Positions 24,111 to 39,319 of a DNA stretch of 64,000 nucleotides are shown here, piece by piece (positions within the stretch are counted from its first letter, which is position 1; every line of letters starts with the position of its first letter). This stretch comes from Telopea speciosissima (Eukaryota > Streptophyta > Magnoliopsida > Proteales > Proteaceae): positions 47,151,010 through 47,215,009 of the forward strand of contig NC_057925.1 of assembly GCF_018873765.1 (NCBI RefSeq). Direction: 5' to 3'. The translations under genes and the position numbers were made by a program. The notes beneath the pieces were generated by a model. That model had not been told where the DNA came from and did no database searches. It saw only the letters and a program-made list of their open reading frames with translations.

Positions 24111-26527
24111 TTCCTATATGGATGCCACATGTACCTCAATTTTTGGCCATTTAGGCCCTCATTTAATCATCTACCTTCCTTGAGAAGTGGCATATTGCAG
24201 TATATTGAGTATTGATATTGTGTATGAAACGAAGAGGTTTGCTAGATAAGTAGATCACTTGGAAATCAATTGTGTATTTCCTCATCGTTTGTATGATGTT
24301 AACCTTTTTGTATTTGTTACCCATGGTATTAGTAGCATATTGATGATTTTGATATTCGTAGTTTCTTTTATGTTTGGTGAACCAATGATGCATTTTGGAT
24401 TTTCTATGTATTCTATTTCCTTCTTTCTGCATATCAACCTTTTGCGCATGGATGCATTTAGTTGAAGTGTTGGTTTTATAATTGCAATAGATTTCAATTA
24501 GTCCCAAGACTTGTCTTCCCAACCTTCCTTTCCCACCTTTTTTTATTTATGAGGAATAGAGAATATGTGTATTAATGATGTCAAAAGAACTTGGGAACTA
24601 TGCCCTTATGTTAGGCATATGTGGCGGATTATGGATTTGCAATGTGGGTTGCTTGAACATTTTGGTTTCTTGCACAGTATTCCACGGCCATGTGATAATA
24701 AATTTTCAGTATTATTCATTAAATAACTGATGTCTCAAGAACATGGGTACCCAAATCTTAGACTCCAGAAGTCCATTTTTTCATGGACTTTGTAATGTAA
24801 GACTAAATTAGATCAGATTTACTCCCAAGTAAACACACAATAATCAGTTAACAAACCCTAGTAGAAGGGTATGGACCAACACAAGTTCAGAATTAAGGTA
24901 TGTGCTGGAACTCAGGTTTCAGCCTGTAGAAGGGGCTGATATTAAGGTCGAATTCAAGTCTGGGCCTGCACAAGTGACTCCCAAAATTGGAGTCAATTCG
25001 GATGGCTAGAGACACCCAAAGAGAAAGGTCACCAAAATAGAAAGTAGGGGAGTTAGGTGTAGAAACCAAACCAAGCAGCAATTTGGATCCATACTTGGAT
25101 CGAGTGGAGGTCCTATAGAGGAGCACCTATGCTGTAAATTTTGTGCAATTCTGATGGCTGAGTTGAGAATTGCAAGGGTGACACCAAAATAGAAAGTCTG
25201 GATGGATCTTGCAAACCAGAGGTAGTCTGATCTCCAAACCAGGTTTGAGTGTAGGGTCTGATGAGGGTACTCTATGCTCCAAAACTTTGCAGGACCTGAT
25301 GAAGAATTAGGGAGTTGTGAGGTCTTGAAGCTTGCAGCCAAACTGGAGCAGAACTGGAATCCGCAGGGGATGAAGTCTCCTTGTTTGATCAGCAACAGCA
25401 GCAATAGCAACAATACTCAGAAGTGAAAGAAGGATCACAGTAGCCTTTGGATGATGTTCTCCAGTAGCAGCAGCAGTTGAAGACTTGCAGCAGCAGTTCA
25501 ACAGAGATTGAGCAGGGTAATAAAAGAGGAGAAGGAGAAGATAGAAGGGGGGGGGGTAGGGATGGCTCTCTCAGCCTGGGTCTCTCACCCACAGCTATCT
25601 CAGATGTTGAAACATGGAGGATCTCCCATAATTCGATGGCTAATTGGCCAGAAAATTCTATTTTCAAATTCGTTTCATTCACTACAATGTAATGCCTATT
25701 AATAGCTTAACAAGCTTACAATAAAATGGAAAATTTCCAAAATAGAAACTTAGCAAAATAGAACTACTAACTCCTAGCTAAAATAGAAGGTAACTAAATT
25801 AGAACTACTAGGCTTTATAATTCAGCCACATGACAGGAACAAATTAGAAACTACTAAATATAATAACTACTAAAGTGCACCAATCCTAGTTGACTGGTCA
25901 AAGGGGGATCTTCTCAAATTCGTGGGGCATATTTTCTGTTTCTTGTTATTTCAGTTCCTTCCTACTCATGAAGTTATTTCTTCCATCATATTACTCACCT
26001 AGACAAATGGTTTTGATACCCAAAATCCTATTTCTGCTTTTTTTATCTTATATTTTTATTTTCTTGTCTTGCTATTGTTATCAAGGAATTGTGGATTGAA
26101 GAAGTTGTGTTCATAACTGGAAAATTACCTTTCTTTGATTAAGAATATCCATGTAATTTGGAAACCAAACCCCCCCCCAACCACTTAAATTTGAATAGAG
26201 ATCTTTTATTGTCCATTCAAATGGGGTTCAAAGTGATTTAGGATATACTTAAGGATGTTGGAAGTAAATTTTTGGCTGTTCATGTTTTATTGGATGATAG
26301 TTTAGACTTTAGAGAATCTGTACGGTAGAGTAGTGATATTGACTTGGAATCTACAGAACATGAAGGTAAACTTGTTTTAGATTTTCACCATCACCCTAAA
26401 CTAAGAATTAGAGATAATAACAAGTTCTTCTGCTAATGTTTCTAAAGAACTCAGAAATTGTTGTCATATATCATTACCTTGTAACTGACAAAAGGTCTTG
26501 GCTTGTAGGGTTTGAGAACCGTAAATC
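24111..26527. other. Intergenic DNA; no gene supported
   Basis: Open frames here are short and unlike known proteins. A CAG/CAA-rich trinucleotide tract lies at about 25390-25500 (repeated AGCAGCAGCAG words), and a G-run at 25549-25558. The block 24890-25690 has the look of an LTR or leader of an unidentified retroelement, but no boundaries or coding motifs confirm this. A C-run is at 26170-26178. Confidence 0.45.
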
Positions 26528-26637
26528 TGTTAGCTTTTAGAGTAGAAGGAGGATAAACCAGTAGCTCCCCCTGTTCCCTATTCTTCTGTGCACTAGGAAG
26601 CTCCCCCTCAACAACAGTATCCATAGAAGGCTCCCCC

Positions 26638-29125
26638 TCAACAACAGTATCCAGTTATCCACAAGGTTTTTCTTTCCTTTGTCAACCTGAAAAGGGGAAA
26701 TAGGGGCAAGAGAGGAGAAAGGAATGAAACAAACTCGGGAACCTCTTCACTCTCAACACCACCACCAAGAGATGACTGCTCCCCCTGAAGAAGTGACTGA
26801 AAATACGGTATGGTTTCAAAGGAATGGACATCTTTGGAGAGAAGCCACCGACGAGTGGGAGGATGATAGCATTTATACCCTTTGGAGGTGGAAGAATACC
26901 CAAGGAAGATGCACTTTAGGGCCTTAGGATCCAATTTAGTACTGGCAGATTTACTAATATGTACATAGCAAATACAGCCAAATACCCTTGGAGGAAGAGA
27001 GAAAGAAGAAAACCGTGAAGGTAGAACATCAAGAGGAACCTTGAAGTTCAAGACACTAGATGGCATGTGATTAATAAGAAAGCCAGCAGTGAGTAGGGCA
27101 TCAAACCAAAAGGTTTTTGGAACATGCATGGTAAACCAAAGAGATCTAGCCACTTCAAGGAGATGGTAATTTTTTCTTTCAGCCACCCCATTTTGTTGTG
27201 GGGTATCAACACAGGCCACCTGATGAATAATGCCATGGTCAGAAAAAAAGGTTTCCAAACCACTATACATATACTCCCCACCTTTGTCAGAGTGGACAAT
27301 TTGGATCCGAGTGTGAAATTGGGTATACACTAACTCATAAAAATTTTTAAATGCAACATAGACATCACTTTTATGTTTCAAAAGGTAAACCCAAGTAACC
27401 CGAGAAAAATCATCAATGAAAGAAATAAAGTAGCGGAAGCCACGCAAAGAGGCAACAGGGGAAGGCCCCCAAACATCAGTATGAATAAGATGAAAAGGTG
27501 AAGTAGATCTATTACCAATACATGGATAAACTGTTTTACAACTTTTGGCAAATACACAAGGTTTACAATGAAAAACATGAGTGACAGGAAAGGAGCAAAC
27601 AAATGTGGCAACAATTTTCGCATAACAAAAAAAGATGGATGCCCCAAACGACGATGCCAAAGAAAAATATCCTCCTGAGTACAACCACCTTCTTGCCCAC
27701 AAACATAAGACTGAGCTTGCACAATAGGGGAAGTACCAGTCTCCAAAATATATAGGCCGTTAGCTTCACGACCACTGCCAATCACCCTCCTCGTCTCCAA
27801 ATCCTGAAAAAGACAATGGGTAGGAAAGAAGGTGACAAAGCAGTTCAAAGATTTATTCAATTGGCTAACTGAAAGAAGGTTAGTGGTAAAGTTGGGAACA
27901 TGAAAGACAGACTTCAAGGGTAAAAGTGGTGTAACCTGGATATCTCCCTTACCAGAAATGGAAGAGAAGGAACCATCAGCAATTTTTACCTTATCTTTCC
28001 CAGAACAAACAGAGTATGAATTATACAGCTAAAACCTACCAGTCATATGATCCGTGGCACCCGAGTCAATGACCCAAGGTGTGGTGCCGGAGGAGGAAGA
28101 GGCCTGTAGTGCAGTGGAAGCAGGAGTAGCAGAGGAACCATCCAGGTGGGCCACAATCCGGCGAAATGCAGCAATGTCCTCTTTGGAAAGAGAGGATGGA
28201 TCAGATTCAATGACTCCAACATGAGCCTTAGGCCCCTTCTTCCGCTACCCCTTCTATCCCCCAGAGGAACCAGAAGAGGGCTTCCCATGGAGATCCCAAC
28301 AAAAGTCCTTCGTATGTCCAGATTTGGTACAATGGTCACATAAGAATCGACCCTTCGGAGCTCCCTTAGCAGCCCTTTTATCAGCTCCCTGAGTGGAGTT
28401 CTGAGGGGTAGAAGAAACAAGAGCAGAGCGCTCAACAGTGGGAGTAGTCCCCATGGCACCCCTACGGGTCTCCTCACTCTGCAGATATCCATACACCTCC
28501 TCTAGTGAAGGAAGACTTGGTCGGCCAAGGATTTGTACCCTAAGAGGTTCAAAGTCAGAATTAAGGCCGCCAAGGAGAAATAAGACCCTCTCTTTCTCAA
28601 ACAACCGGTGTACCTTGACCTCATCATCAGGACTCAATTGAAGATCTCTATAGTGATCATACTCCTCCCACAGGCCCACAACAAGACTATAGTAGTCAGA
28701 GATGCTTCTATCACCCTGGCGCAGGCTCACAATCTGTTGGAGAAGTTGGTACACCTCTGTAGAGTCCCCAACCCGATAAAAGATACGGGCCACACTGTCC
28801 CAAATGTCTTTGGCAGTCTCCTTGCCCATAAACCTTCTTCCAATCTCAGGCTTCATTGAGAAAAGAAGCCAAGCCATCATAAGAGAAACTCAGTGTCCCA
28901 TTTGGAGTACCCTTGCTCGGTAGGGAGAGGGGCCTTGATGCTACCATATTTGTGCCCCATCTTCCCTCTACACTGAAGAATCAATTTCATGGATCGGGAC
29001 CAATCCAAATAGTTGTGGTTCTCAAGCTTGGCAATAGGAAGTTGGATATTGGGGCTCTCAAAGGAAGTAGAGAGAGATGGAGCTGTTTCCACAAGGGGCA
29101 GGGGTGTTTCAACATTTTTTTTCAC
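26638..29125 (-). pseudogene. copia-B gag, protease and integrase remains
   Basis: Gag opens at 29125 (MKKNVETPLPLVETAPS) and shifts frame near 28880, where copia-A reads SKWDTENSLVMAW. The zinc knuckle is CDHCTKSGHTKDFCWDLHGK near 28310-28350 (the family CGKSGH is CTKSGH here). The protease is degraded. Integrase spans two overlapping frames (27917-27378 and 27702-26638) and keeps CKPCVFAKSCK, DVWGP, DKGGEYMYSGLE and TPQQNGVAERKN, so unlike copia-A its catalytic triad appears complete, but the frame is broken. Polymerase is deleted. Confidence 0.9.
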
Positions 29126-29656
29126 CCATATTTGATCACAAATCAGCCACTACAAGGAGGGAAGAGTAGCACTTCAAGCAAACAGGTTTGTCCCAAAACA
29201 GTAGGCACAAAATAGGGCAAACAATAGCCAAAAAAGGCTTGAAACACTTGTAGATCTTCAGAAAATACTCAAATAGCAGCGGAGTAAAAATGAGTAATGC
29301 TCCTTACCCAAACACGATGCAAATGAACCATAAAAAGTGGCCAAACAAGGCTCCATTGAAGAGCAGGTGCCAAACAAAACTCTGGCTGGCGGAAATTCTG
29401 GGCAGAATAGCCAAGCCGAGATGCAATCCTGATGAATGGATGCTTGCAGAAGGTTGGAGAGAAGTAAAGGAGATCAAAGAGGACCCCCAGACGAAACTAG
29501 AGCACCAAGAAGCACTCCATTTGGATTCCAAACGAGAGAGAAACAAAATGGAGAAGATGACCTAACCAGTCCTTCAAACGACAGCAACAACAGGTGAATG
29601 AAACCCTTCTTCACCCTCCAAACTTCCTTCGAACACTTGCAAACAGCAGGATCAAT

Positions 29657-29892
29657 GCTCTGATACCATGTTAGCTTTTAGAGTAGAAGGAGGAGAAGAG
29701 AAGAGAGTTCAAGAGAGAAGCCACGGTTTTGGTATTGTGTGTGTTGTCTCAAACTAGAGACAAAACAGGTTTATATTCCAAAGAATAAATAATAACAAAG
29801 AGGCCCCTGGCCTTATACAAATAACATGAGAAATATAAAAACATGGGGATATGTACAAGTATACCCTTGAAACTAAACTACCATTCTCAACA
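29657..29892 (-). repeat. copia-B 5' LTR (224 bp) with primer binding site
   Basis: LTR 29669-29892 reads on the minus strand from TGTTGAGAATG to AAAAGCTAACA. Immediately inside it lies TGGTATCAGAGC (29657-29668), the plant iMet-tRNA primer site, abutting the LTR directly. This confirms orientation and both LTR ends. Confidence 0.93.
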
Positions 29893-29897
29893 AAATC

Positions 29898-32498
29898 TGT
29901 TATCTTATGTCTGGCACAATGTATCATTGTCTGAATGCACAAAGAATACATAAATTCCACCCTATTTGTATGGGCAATTTTCTCTACGAAACTATTTCGA
30001 AAGTGATGGCTATGAGGCTGGCCGTGAAGCTCCCTAGGCTAGTGTTTGAAGAGCAGGGTGCGTTCGAGAAGGGGAAAATTATTTCTGAAAATATTAGTTT
30101 GGCCTCAGAGTTGGCAAATCTAATGTTCTCATCTACTAGAGGCTGAGGGATGGGAATCGAAGTGGATATCCAGAAGGCGTATGATACTCTATCTTGGGAA
30201 TTCCTGTTTGGTGTTCTTCGAAAATGGGTTTCTTAGAAGTTTGGGTGGGATGGATTCATCAACTCCTCCTCTCTTCTAGAATCTCTGTCTTATTAAATGG
30301 AGGTCCGGTTGGTTTCTTTAGTGTAGAAAGAGGTCTTCCTCAGGGCAACCCGATCTCTCTTATGCTCTTTATCTTGGCGGAAGAGGTGTTATGTATAGGG
30401 TTACAATCCTTGTTATCCACCAACAGGATCAAAGCTCTCCCAGGTCCGAGAGGGGTGCCCACCCCTAGCCACTTACTTTTTATTGATAATGTTTTTATTT
30501 TCATGAATGCTTCCAGCAGGTACATTCTTAATTTGAAGTCATTCTTGACTAAGTACCAGGAGTTCTCAGGCCAGAGGGTGAACTTGGACAAAAGCAAATT
30601 GTTCTTTGGCAAGGTTTCGATTTAGAGGCGTCACAGGATTTCCAATGCTTTGGGTATCCCTGTTTGCTGGCTGCCAACTCGGTGTCTGGGTGTGGAAAGT
30701 TTCAAAGGCTGAGTCAAGCGTGATTATATGCTGCCGTTGATGGATAAGATCAAGGCTCGTTTGTTAGGGTGGAAAGAGAGATTAATGTCCCTTGCGGGTT
30801 GTGTGGAGCTGGTCAAAGCGGTAATTTCGGGTATCCCTATTCACAATTTTTCAATTTACTGGTGGCCTGACTCTCTAGTGAAGACTTTGGAGTGGTGGAT
30901 GCGGAATTTTATTTGGGCAGGGGATCCTGATTCTACAAAAAAAATTACAGTTAAATGGGACTCAATTTGCAAGCCAATATCAGAAGGAGGCCTGGGTATT
31001 CGTCGTATGAGGGATGTGAATATTTCGCTTCTATGTAAACTTGTTTGGCATATCAAACATGGCCAATCAGGTTTGAGTCGCTTTATGAGGGCGAGATTTT
31101 TGAAGCAAGATGGTTCGTTGAAGCAAGGGTACAAATCCTCTTCGATTTGGCCGGGTGTAAAAAGATTGTGGGAGATGATCTCTATAAATGAGAGATGGGC
31201 TGTGGGGAACGGTAATAAAATTCGATTTTGGAGGGACAATTGGTTGGGTCCTTCTTCGAATGCTGATTTGTCTAACCTTAGATTCGATTATGTTTAATGG
31301 CTTTGAATGCAAGGTTTCTGATTTCATCGAGGTGGACCGCTGGACTTTTCCCCAAGTTGAATCAGCATTTCTGGTGGAAAATTTTGATGTGATAAAGCAG
31401 ATCAAGATCCCCGCTGCAACAGATGATGTTTGTTTTTGGCCTCACAACCCTTCAGGAGCTTTTTCGGTTAAATCGGCGTGGGAGGTGGTTCGCTCGAAAA
31501 GCGCAACAACGTGCCTCTTTTCTTGAGTTAAGTTCTTGGTGGAAGAGAAAGTCTTCGTCAGCTCCCCTTAGAGATGTGTGGATCTCAGGCTTAGTCTTGA
31601 TTCTTTATTTTATTTGGCTGGAAAGAAACAAAAGTAGGTTTGATGACCGCTGCATCAGTCAGGCTCAAACTTAGGGTTTGGTTAGAAGGGAATTACTTTT
31701 AATATCTCCCGCTTTCTCTTGCCAGGGTTCATCCATCCAGGATTTAGTTCTTGGGAGGAGCTTGAACATCAATATTAGAAGTCGTGGTGCCTCGTGGATT
31801 CCGGAGATTTTTTGGGCTCGGCCCCCCCCAGGCTGGGTCAAGCTTAATGTGGATGGGTGTTCCCTCGGGAATCTAGGGAGATCTGGAGCTGGTGGTGTCA
31901 TTCGTAATAGTGAAGCTCATGTGTTTTTTTTTCCTTCAGGGAATTTTTGGGAGTGGCGACAAACTTAGAAGCAGAAATCCAGGCTTTAATGCTGGGTCTG
32001 GAATTTGCTAGGGTACAAGGCCTGTCTAAAATCTGGATTGAGTGTGATTCAGCAGCTGTATTCTTGCTTGTGTCTCGGAATAAAATTCCCTGGTTTTCTT
32101 GGCAACATTGGAGCGTGCTACAACCTTTTCTGTAGTCGATTTAGTGGAAAATCTCCCACTGTTACCGGGAAGCTCACCCAGTTGCAGAATTTTTAGCAAA
32201 GTCAGCGGTTTCTCTGCAAGTTTCGTTGGTGATAGTTTCTTTTCCTCATTTGGTTCAGGATGACCTATCTATGGATGCGAAGGGTAGGCCGAGGTTTCAG
32301 TTGTTTTATGCTTGATTTGTTTCTTTGGTCTCCTTTTTTTTTTTTTCTGCAGTTTCTGTCTTTTGGCTGTTGGTTTTGTTCTTGCTGATGGCTAGGCCGA
32401 AGGTGGGGAATTCCGTTTTTGAGCTTTTTTTGGTTTGAGCTGGCTCTTTTTTTCTTTTTTTCTGGTAACATACATGATCTTCTAGTAAAAAAAAAAAT
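29898..32498 (+). mobile_element. Degraded LINE with RNase H domain and poly(A) tail
   Basis: Starts within a polymerase domain (HPICMGNFLYETISKVMA near 29960-30010), continues with DIQKAYDTLSW near 30160-30200, RGLPQGNPISLMLFILAEE (30328-30384), and the catalytic box degraded to FIDNVFIF (30480-30503; expected F-A-D-D). The post-polymerase segment (30728-31297) has WWMRNFIWAGD and GGLGIRRMRDVN. A C-terminal RNase H region follows, with VKLNVDGCSLGN near 31840-31875, EAEIQALMLGLEFA near 31972-32014 and IWIECDS near 32034-32054. Many stops and frame changes. An A-run at 32487-32498 is the probable tail. Copia-B lies directly at its left edge. Confidence 0.85.
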
Positions 32499-35170
<2,672 letters not shown>

Positions 35171-35498
35171 TCCTGAACTCTTGAGTTCTTGAAATCGAAT
35201 TTGACATTGGAAAATTCTCTTGTATATATGTGGGTGATTTTTTTTCATATCCATTGTTGTGCCCATATACTCGTTGTCATTGTTCAAGATACTTGTTCTC
35301 ACTTTTCAAGTATTGATTCTTTTTTTAACTTGCATTTTTCATGTGCAATTGCACACATGCAAACGTGCATTTGGTCGCACAAGTTTGCTTCTGTGTGCAT
35401 GTATGGTAACGGAAGAAGGGTCACTTGTCTGGTTGTCCCTCCCCACCCACATAAAGGGGGTGGGGGGAGAAAATCTGATTCCTCAAAATCAACTAGGT

Positions 35499-35862
35499 TT
35501 CGTTTGGTTGCAAAGGGAATTAAAGGGAAGGGAAATGAGATTTTCAAACTTAAAATAGAAATTTTTATAATCATTATCCCATGTGACTATATCAAATTTT
35601 TGTAATCATTACCCCATGTGACTATATCACTAACTACACATCATTTCATATTTGGTTATTAAATTTCACTTTACTTTGTATCCATTTCCCTTTGTTTTAA
35701 AAAGTAAAATAAAAATTACATGTAAAATGTATCATTAAAAATATTGTACGAAATTAAGTAGTTTATACAAACACATGGGGTAACAATTACAAAAATTTCT
35801 TGTTTAGGTATGAAAATGCACCCAATGTTTCCTTCCCTTTACAGCCAAACATAGCAAGGGAA
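35499..35862. mobile_element. MITE-like element with GTTTGGTTGC ends
   Basis: The left edge TTTCGTTTGGTTGCAAAGGG and the right edge CCCTTTACAGCCAAACATAG are inverted complements in their core. The interior is AT-rich, with a 30-bp direct repeat (ATTATCCCATGTGACTATAT near 35573 and ATTACCCCATGTGACTATAT near 35608). Ends of this GTTTGG type are common in plant MITEs. Exact boundaries are approximate. Confidence 0.5.
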
Positions 35863-35978
35863 ATGCTTTTGCCACAGTTTCACAAGTGAAAGGCATTCGG
35901 GGTCTTCCTAGCTAACACCTATTGTCTTGTCAAGTTAGACCCTAGGACCTTCATCATGTTTGAGTATGGGATCAGGAT

Positions 35979-36116
35979 CGTCTCCAAGGAGCCCAGCACC
36001 CAGGGGGCATCCAGCGGCTGAGCTGTGTCGCACACATCTCAGTGTATGCCTAGGGATGTGTGCGGCACAGCTCAATGGCTGGCAGCACCTTGGGCGTGCT
36101 GGGCTCCCTAGAGACG
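35979..36116. mobile_element. Foldback MITE
   Basis: The arms pair almost fully: CGTCTCCAAGGAGCCCAGCAC on the left with GTGCTGGGCTCCCTAGAGACG on the right, and AGCTGTGTCGCACACATC with GATGTGTGCGGCACAGCT inside. The loop is about 14 bp around 36040. No ORF. Confidence 0.72.
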
Positions 36117-36481
36117 AGCTAAATTCTTGAGTATGTGTAGTTCATGCACTCTCTGGTTGGTGGGTTGGATTACGTAATCAAGGGAAAGAAAAGTCCATGC
36201 AATAGCATAACTACCTTAAACATGATTACACCTGTGGAACTCGGCATCCTCTCCCATTTGATTAATCACATTGTCACTCTCCATTTGCACTGATGAAGAT
36301 TTTGAAAGTTTTAGTTGAAACCAACCAGGAATAAAAGAACAGTGCCATAATTCTAACAAAAAACAATTTTGAGAATGTAATCAAGTCACTCCTCCAAATT
36401 TTAGCGTTATAATTTCTCCCATGTGATAGAAGGAGTTGTTATTATCTCTATTTCCTTCTCTTCATTTTTTCTTGTTCAGTT

Positions 36482-37260
36482 TCATGCATTGAGTGGAATA
36501 AGACTCCCAACGCAGATGTTTGCTTCAAATGAATTTGGAACATCACGAAGCCTAAGAGACCTAATCGTTCTGCTACAGGGATCATACATGACCAGCGCGT
36601 CCGAATGACTCCGAAGGATAATTTCACCATTATTTGAATAACATATAGGCTTGACGAACAAATAAGGCATCATCAATATTGAGTTTTGTATCAAGAATTG
36701 TTTCACCCAAGAGTCCCTCATGCTGTAATCCTTCATCATCCAAATCTCAACATGAAACCTCCAGGACCTACAAAGTACGCAGAGTTGTCCTCTAAGAACC
36801 CCCACATTCATGTAAGACTTATCGTCCACAAAGTTCGGCTGTGGCAACTCTCAATACTCCACAGTTTTAAGGTCAAAGGAAACGATAAAACTCAAGGCAG
36901 TGTCAGGTCCCGTCTTGCGTAGTGCAACCCAATGAAGAGCAGAATTTGCAAGAACCCCAAATTCGCGTCTGTATCTGAGATGGAAGGGTATGCCTCCCAT
37001 CGTTACCCATGAGTTGGTGCTAAGTGAGTAAACCTTCACCTCGGAATGCGAAGACTTGTCACCTATAATTCCTATCCGTACCAACATGTAATCATCGGTC
37101 GTGGAATCGTAACCGAATCCATAAGTAGTGCATATATAGCGAACCTCTACAGGTGTAATGGACAGCTTCTTCTGCCTTCTTGTTGAAGGATTGCAGAGGA
37201 ATATGTCCTCTTCATTGTTGGATAGACAGAGTAAGCCGTTGCAAGAACCCAATACTTTGG
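36482..37260 (-). pseudogene. F-box-associated protein pseudogene (N-terminus lost)
   Basis: Read on the minus strand it is a clear paralogue of the F-box gene at 39970-41262: VLGSCNGLLCLSNNEEDIFL, LCNPSTRRQKKL, FGYDSTTDDYMLV, VKVYSLSTNSWVTMGGIPF, then after one in-frame TGA (36848-36850) NVGVLRGQLCVL, MMKDYSMRDSWVKQF and GSLIPLNA. Both parts are in one frame, so only that stop separates them. The F-box and the first part of the associated domain are missing upstream of 37260. It lies 2.7 kb from the intact copy on the same strand, as expected for a tandem duplicate that decayed. Confidence 0.88.
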
Positions 37261-38365
37261 TCCTCTAAAACATTCCGTAACTCCCACCATCCTTCTCTGT
37301 TCTATCTATTTGGAACCCTAACTTCTGTCATCCAACCTTGTTTGTCACCACCATAAACCCTTCCATTCTAACTCTGTTTCATACAAAACCAGAGACCATA
37401 TCCTGTTTTGGCCACAAGCTATTAGCAAGGGTAATCACACCCCCTTATCCGAGGTGGATTTGGGACTGGTTGGACTGCTCCTGAGGTGAAGTTGCAGTTG
37501 CCTCTTGTTCTTCAACCCCTCTCTCCCCTCTCCTCTCCTCGTTTGAAATGGTGTGGATTGAAAGAAAGACCAAAAAGTTTGGATCATTTATAAGTAAAGG
37601 TATTTTGATCACAATAGATATTTTACTAACACCATTAACAGACATGAGCTAAGTGAAATCAAGATTGAAAATTAGGGGAGGTCTTAGTATTTGTCAGAAA
37701 CACAGGGGAGGTTCCTTGAATTGTCAGAAAGGTGAGGAGAAGTCCGAGTAATTTGCTCTACGATTTATTATCCACAGCCGATTTTCATCTCAAATACATT
37801 TGTTAACCGTGGACAATTTATAAGTCTTACGAAATCTATACCTATAGTTTATAACTGTCTCAAAATACCATATTTGCCGCATAAACTTTCGATGAAATAG
37901 GCTCAAGATTTATGAGATCATTAGCAATGGTTAATATTTATCTCAAATACAGTTTTACCATTAGAGGGCTTCCGTGGCAAAAGGTATAGGAATCATTAGA
38001 CCAAGAGTCCCAATTGCTTTCTATCGCAAAGAACTTATGTTGCCATGGAATTTTTCAATGGTAAAAGATGCAAGAGTTATGAGACTGGTAGCCACGTACA
38101 AATATTTTCCATCCCAAATATCAACATTTCATACAATATTTTTTCATAGCTAATAATTAATCATTTAAAAATATACTTCGATTTACAATACTGATTTTTT
38201 TTTTTAGATCTGCATTGTACTATAAACTTTACATTAATTACAAATCTAGGAACTTCAAATTACTAACCATTACAAATCTTATATAGAGCTATAAAAATTC
38301 CCTAAATGGCTATTTTAGTTTAACAAATCTCATAAAAAGACAAAAATAAGATATCAAATTCAAAC
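37261..38365. other. No gene seen between the F-box relic and the exon-like fragment
   Basis: AT-rich DNA. Around 37670-37750 is a short repeated motif with GGGGAGGT and TTGTCAGAAA words occurring twice, of a type dispersed in plant genomes. The remainder shows no coding signal. Confidence 0.4.
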
Positions 38366-38470
38366 CTTAATGTCATCCCCACCAAATACATTATCTTCAC
38401 CGCCTTTTGTGAAAAGGGATTGATCATCATAATCATCTGTTATCATAGCACAAGCCCCCATCCATCCAGC
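38366..38470 (-). pseudogene. Isolated exon-like fragment, 35 codons, unknown gene
   Basis: On the minus strand a CAG acceptor (CCTATACAG) precedes a 105-nt open segment that ends AAG followed by GTTTGAAT, a usable donor. It reads AGWMGACAMITDDYDDQSLF then TKGGEDNVFGGDDIK, is rich in Asp and Gly, and has whole-codon phase at both ends. No neighbouring exon can be found with confidence. It may be a relic or captured exon of a larger gene. I do not recognise the protein. Confidence 0.3.
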
Positions 38471-38771
38471 CTGTATAGGGTAATTGGAGATTCTTTTCAG
38501 ATTATGTTATTCATTGTTGAAAGAATGAAAATGAAAGAATTTTTTAAGACTAAAATAACAAACCATTTGAACAAAGTAACAAGAATAATATGAACCCAGC
38601 AGAAACAAATATTTCCTATACACAAAAAAGATAATGAAACAAGACTTTGGGGTTGTAAAGACTTGGGCAAGCGTTCTTATAAAGGTTTTGCGATTTTGAT
38701 CAAATGTTGTTCCAAGCTCACTTCAACAAATTTGTGTGCCTATTATGAACTAGAGGTTGGAGACTTTAGGC

Positions 38772-38890
38772 AGTGTTTGGTATGCATTGTAGGTTGATTT
38801 CGCATTCTCAAGCGATAAAAACAACTATTTTTATCATATGAGAATGCAAAATTATCTTAGAATGCATTCCAAAAATGCATACCAAACACT
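38772..38890. mobile_element. Short MITE (119 bp)
   Basis: Terminal inverted repeats AGTGTTTGGTATGCATT and AATGCATACCAAACACT are perfect over 17 bp, with further inner pairing (GCATTCTCA against TGAGAATGC). Flanks ACTTTAGGC and ACTTTAATC are similar 9-bp direct repeats with two mismatches, which would suit a Mutator-like or hAT-like duplication. The superfamily is uncertain. Confidence 0.72.
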
Positions 38891-39319
38891 ACTTTAATCT
38901 CTTCACCTACTTCACCTGTTTCATGAAATAGAGGTTGGAGTCCTTTTAACTATATGTTGTGAATTGAAATATTGAATGTAACTTAAAAAACATGCTTTTA
39001 ACCATGTTTAGAAGGTACATGTTTGGGAGTAAGCATCATTTACCTGTCAAATATTGGGATATAGGGACTTAGGTTCTATGGATCTCCCAACTAGGTACAG
39101 GTAAGTGATACATCATAGAGACTAATTACATCTAATGACTAACAAAGATGCATCACATTGTCATTTATGGACCTGGCTCCTGCCCAGCCGTGGTGGGAGC
39201 TAGATGGTCCAGCCTCGCTAAACGACAAGAAAAACAGGGGTGGGATGGTCATTTCAGCTACCAATATCTAAAAGTACTGGCAGTCACAATTCAGTTATTC
39301 AGGTAAAATAAACAAGAAT

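Larger units (their letters stand above)
26528..29892 (-). mobile_element. Ty1/copia copy copia-B with large 3' internal deletion
   Basis: Same family as copia-A, on the minus strand. The 5' LTR (29669-29892), primer site (29657-29668), leader, gag and integrase are present. At the other end only the last 26-27 bp of the 3' LTR remain (26528-26554), joined directly to sequence corresponding to about position 2517 of copia-A, so reverse transcriptase, RNase H, polypurine tract and most of the 3' LTR are gone. The 5-bp target duplication AAATC is perfect on both sides (26523-26527 and 29893-29897), so the deletion is internal and later than, or part of, one insertion. A 30-bp tandem duplication lies at 26590-26655. 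Confidence 0.93.

Noticed and set aside
24890..25690. Possible unidentified gene with CAG-rich (poly-Gln) exon
   Set aside because: Frames are short, differ between sub-blocks, and no splice-consistent model or conserved motif could be made.
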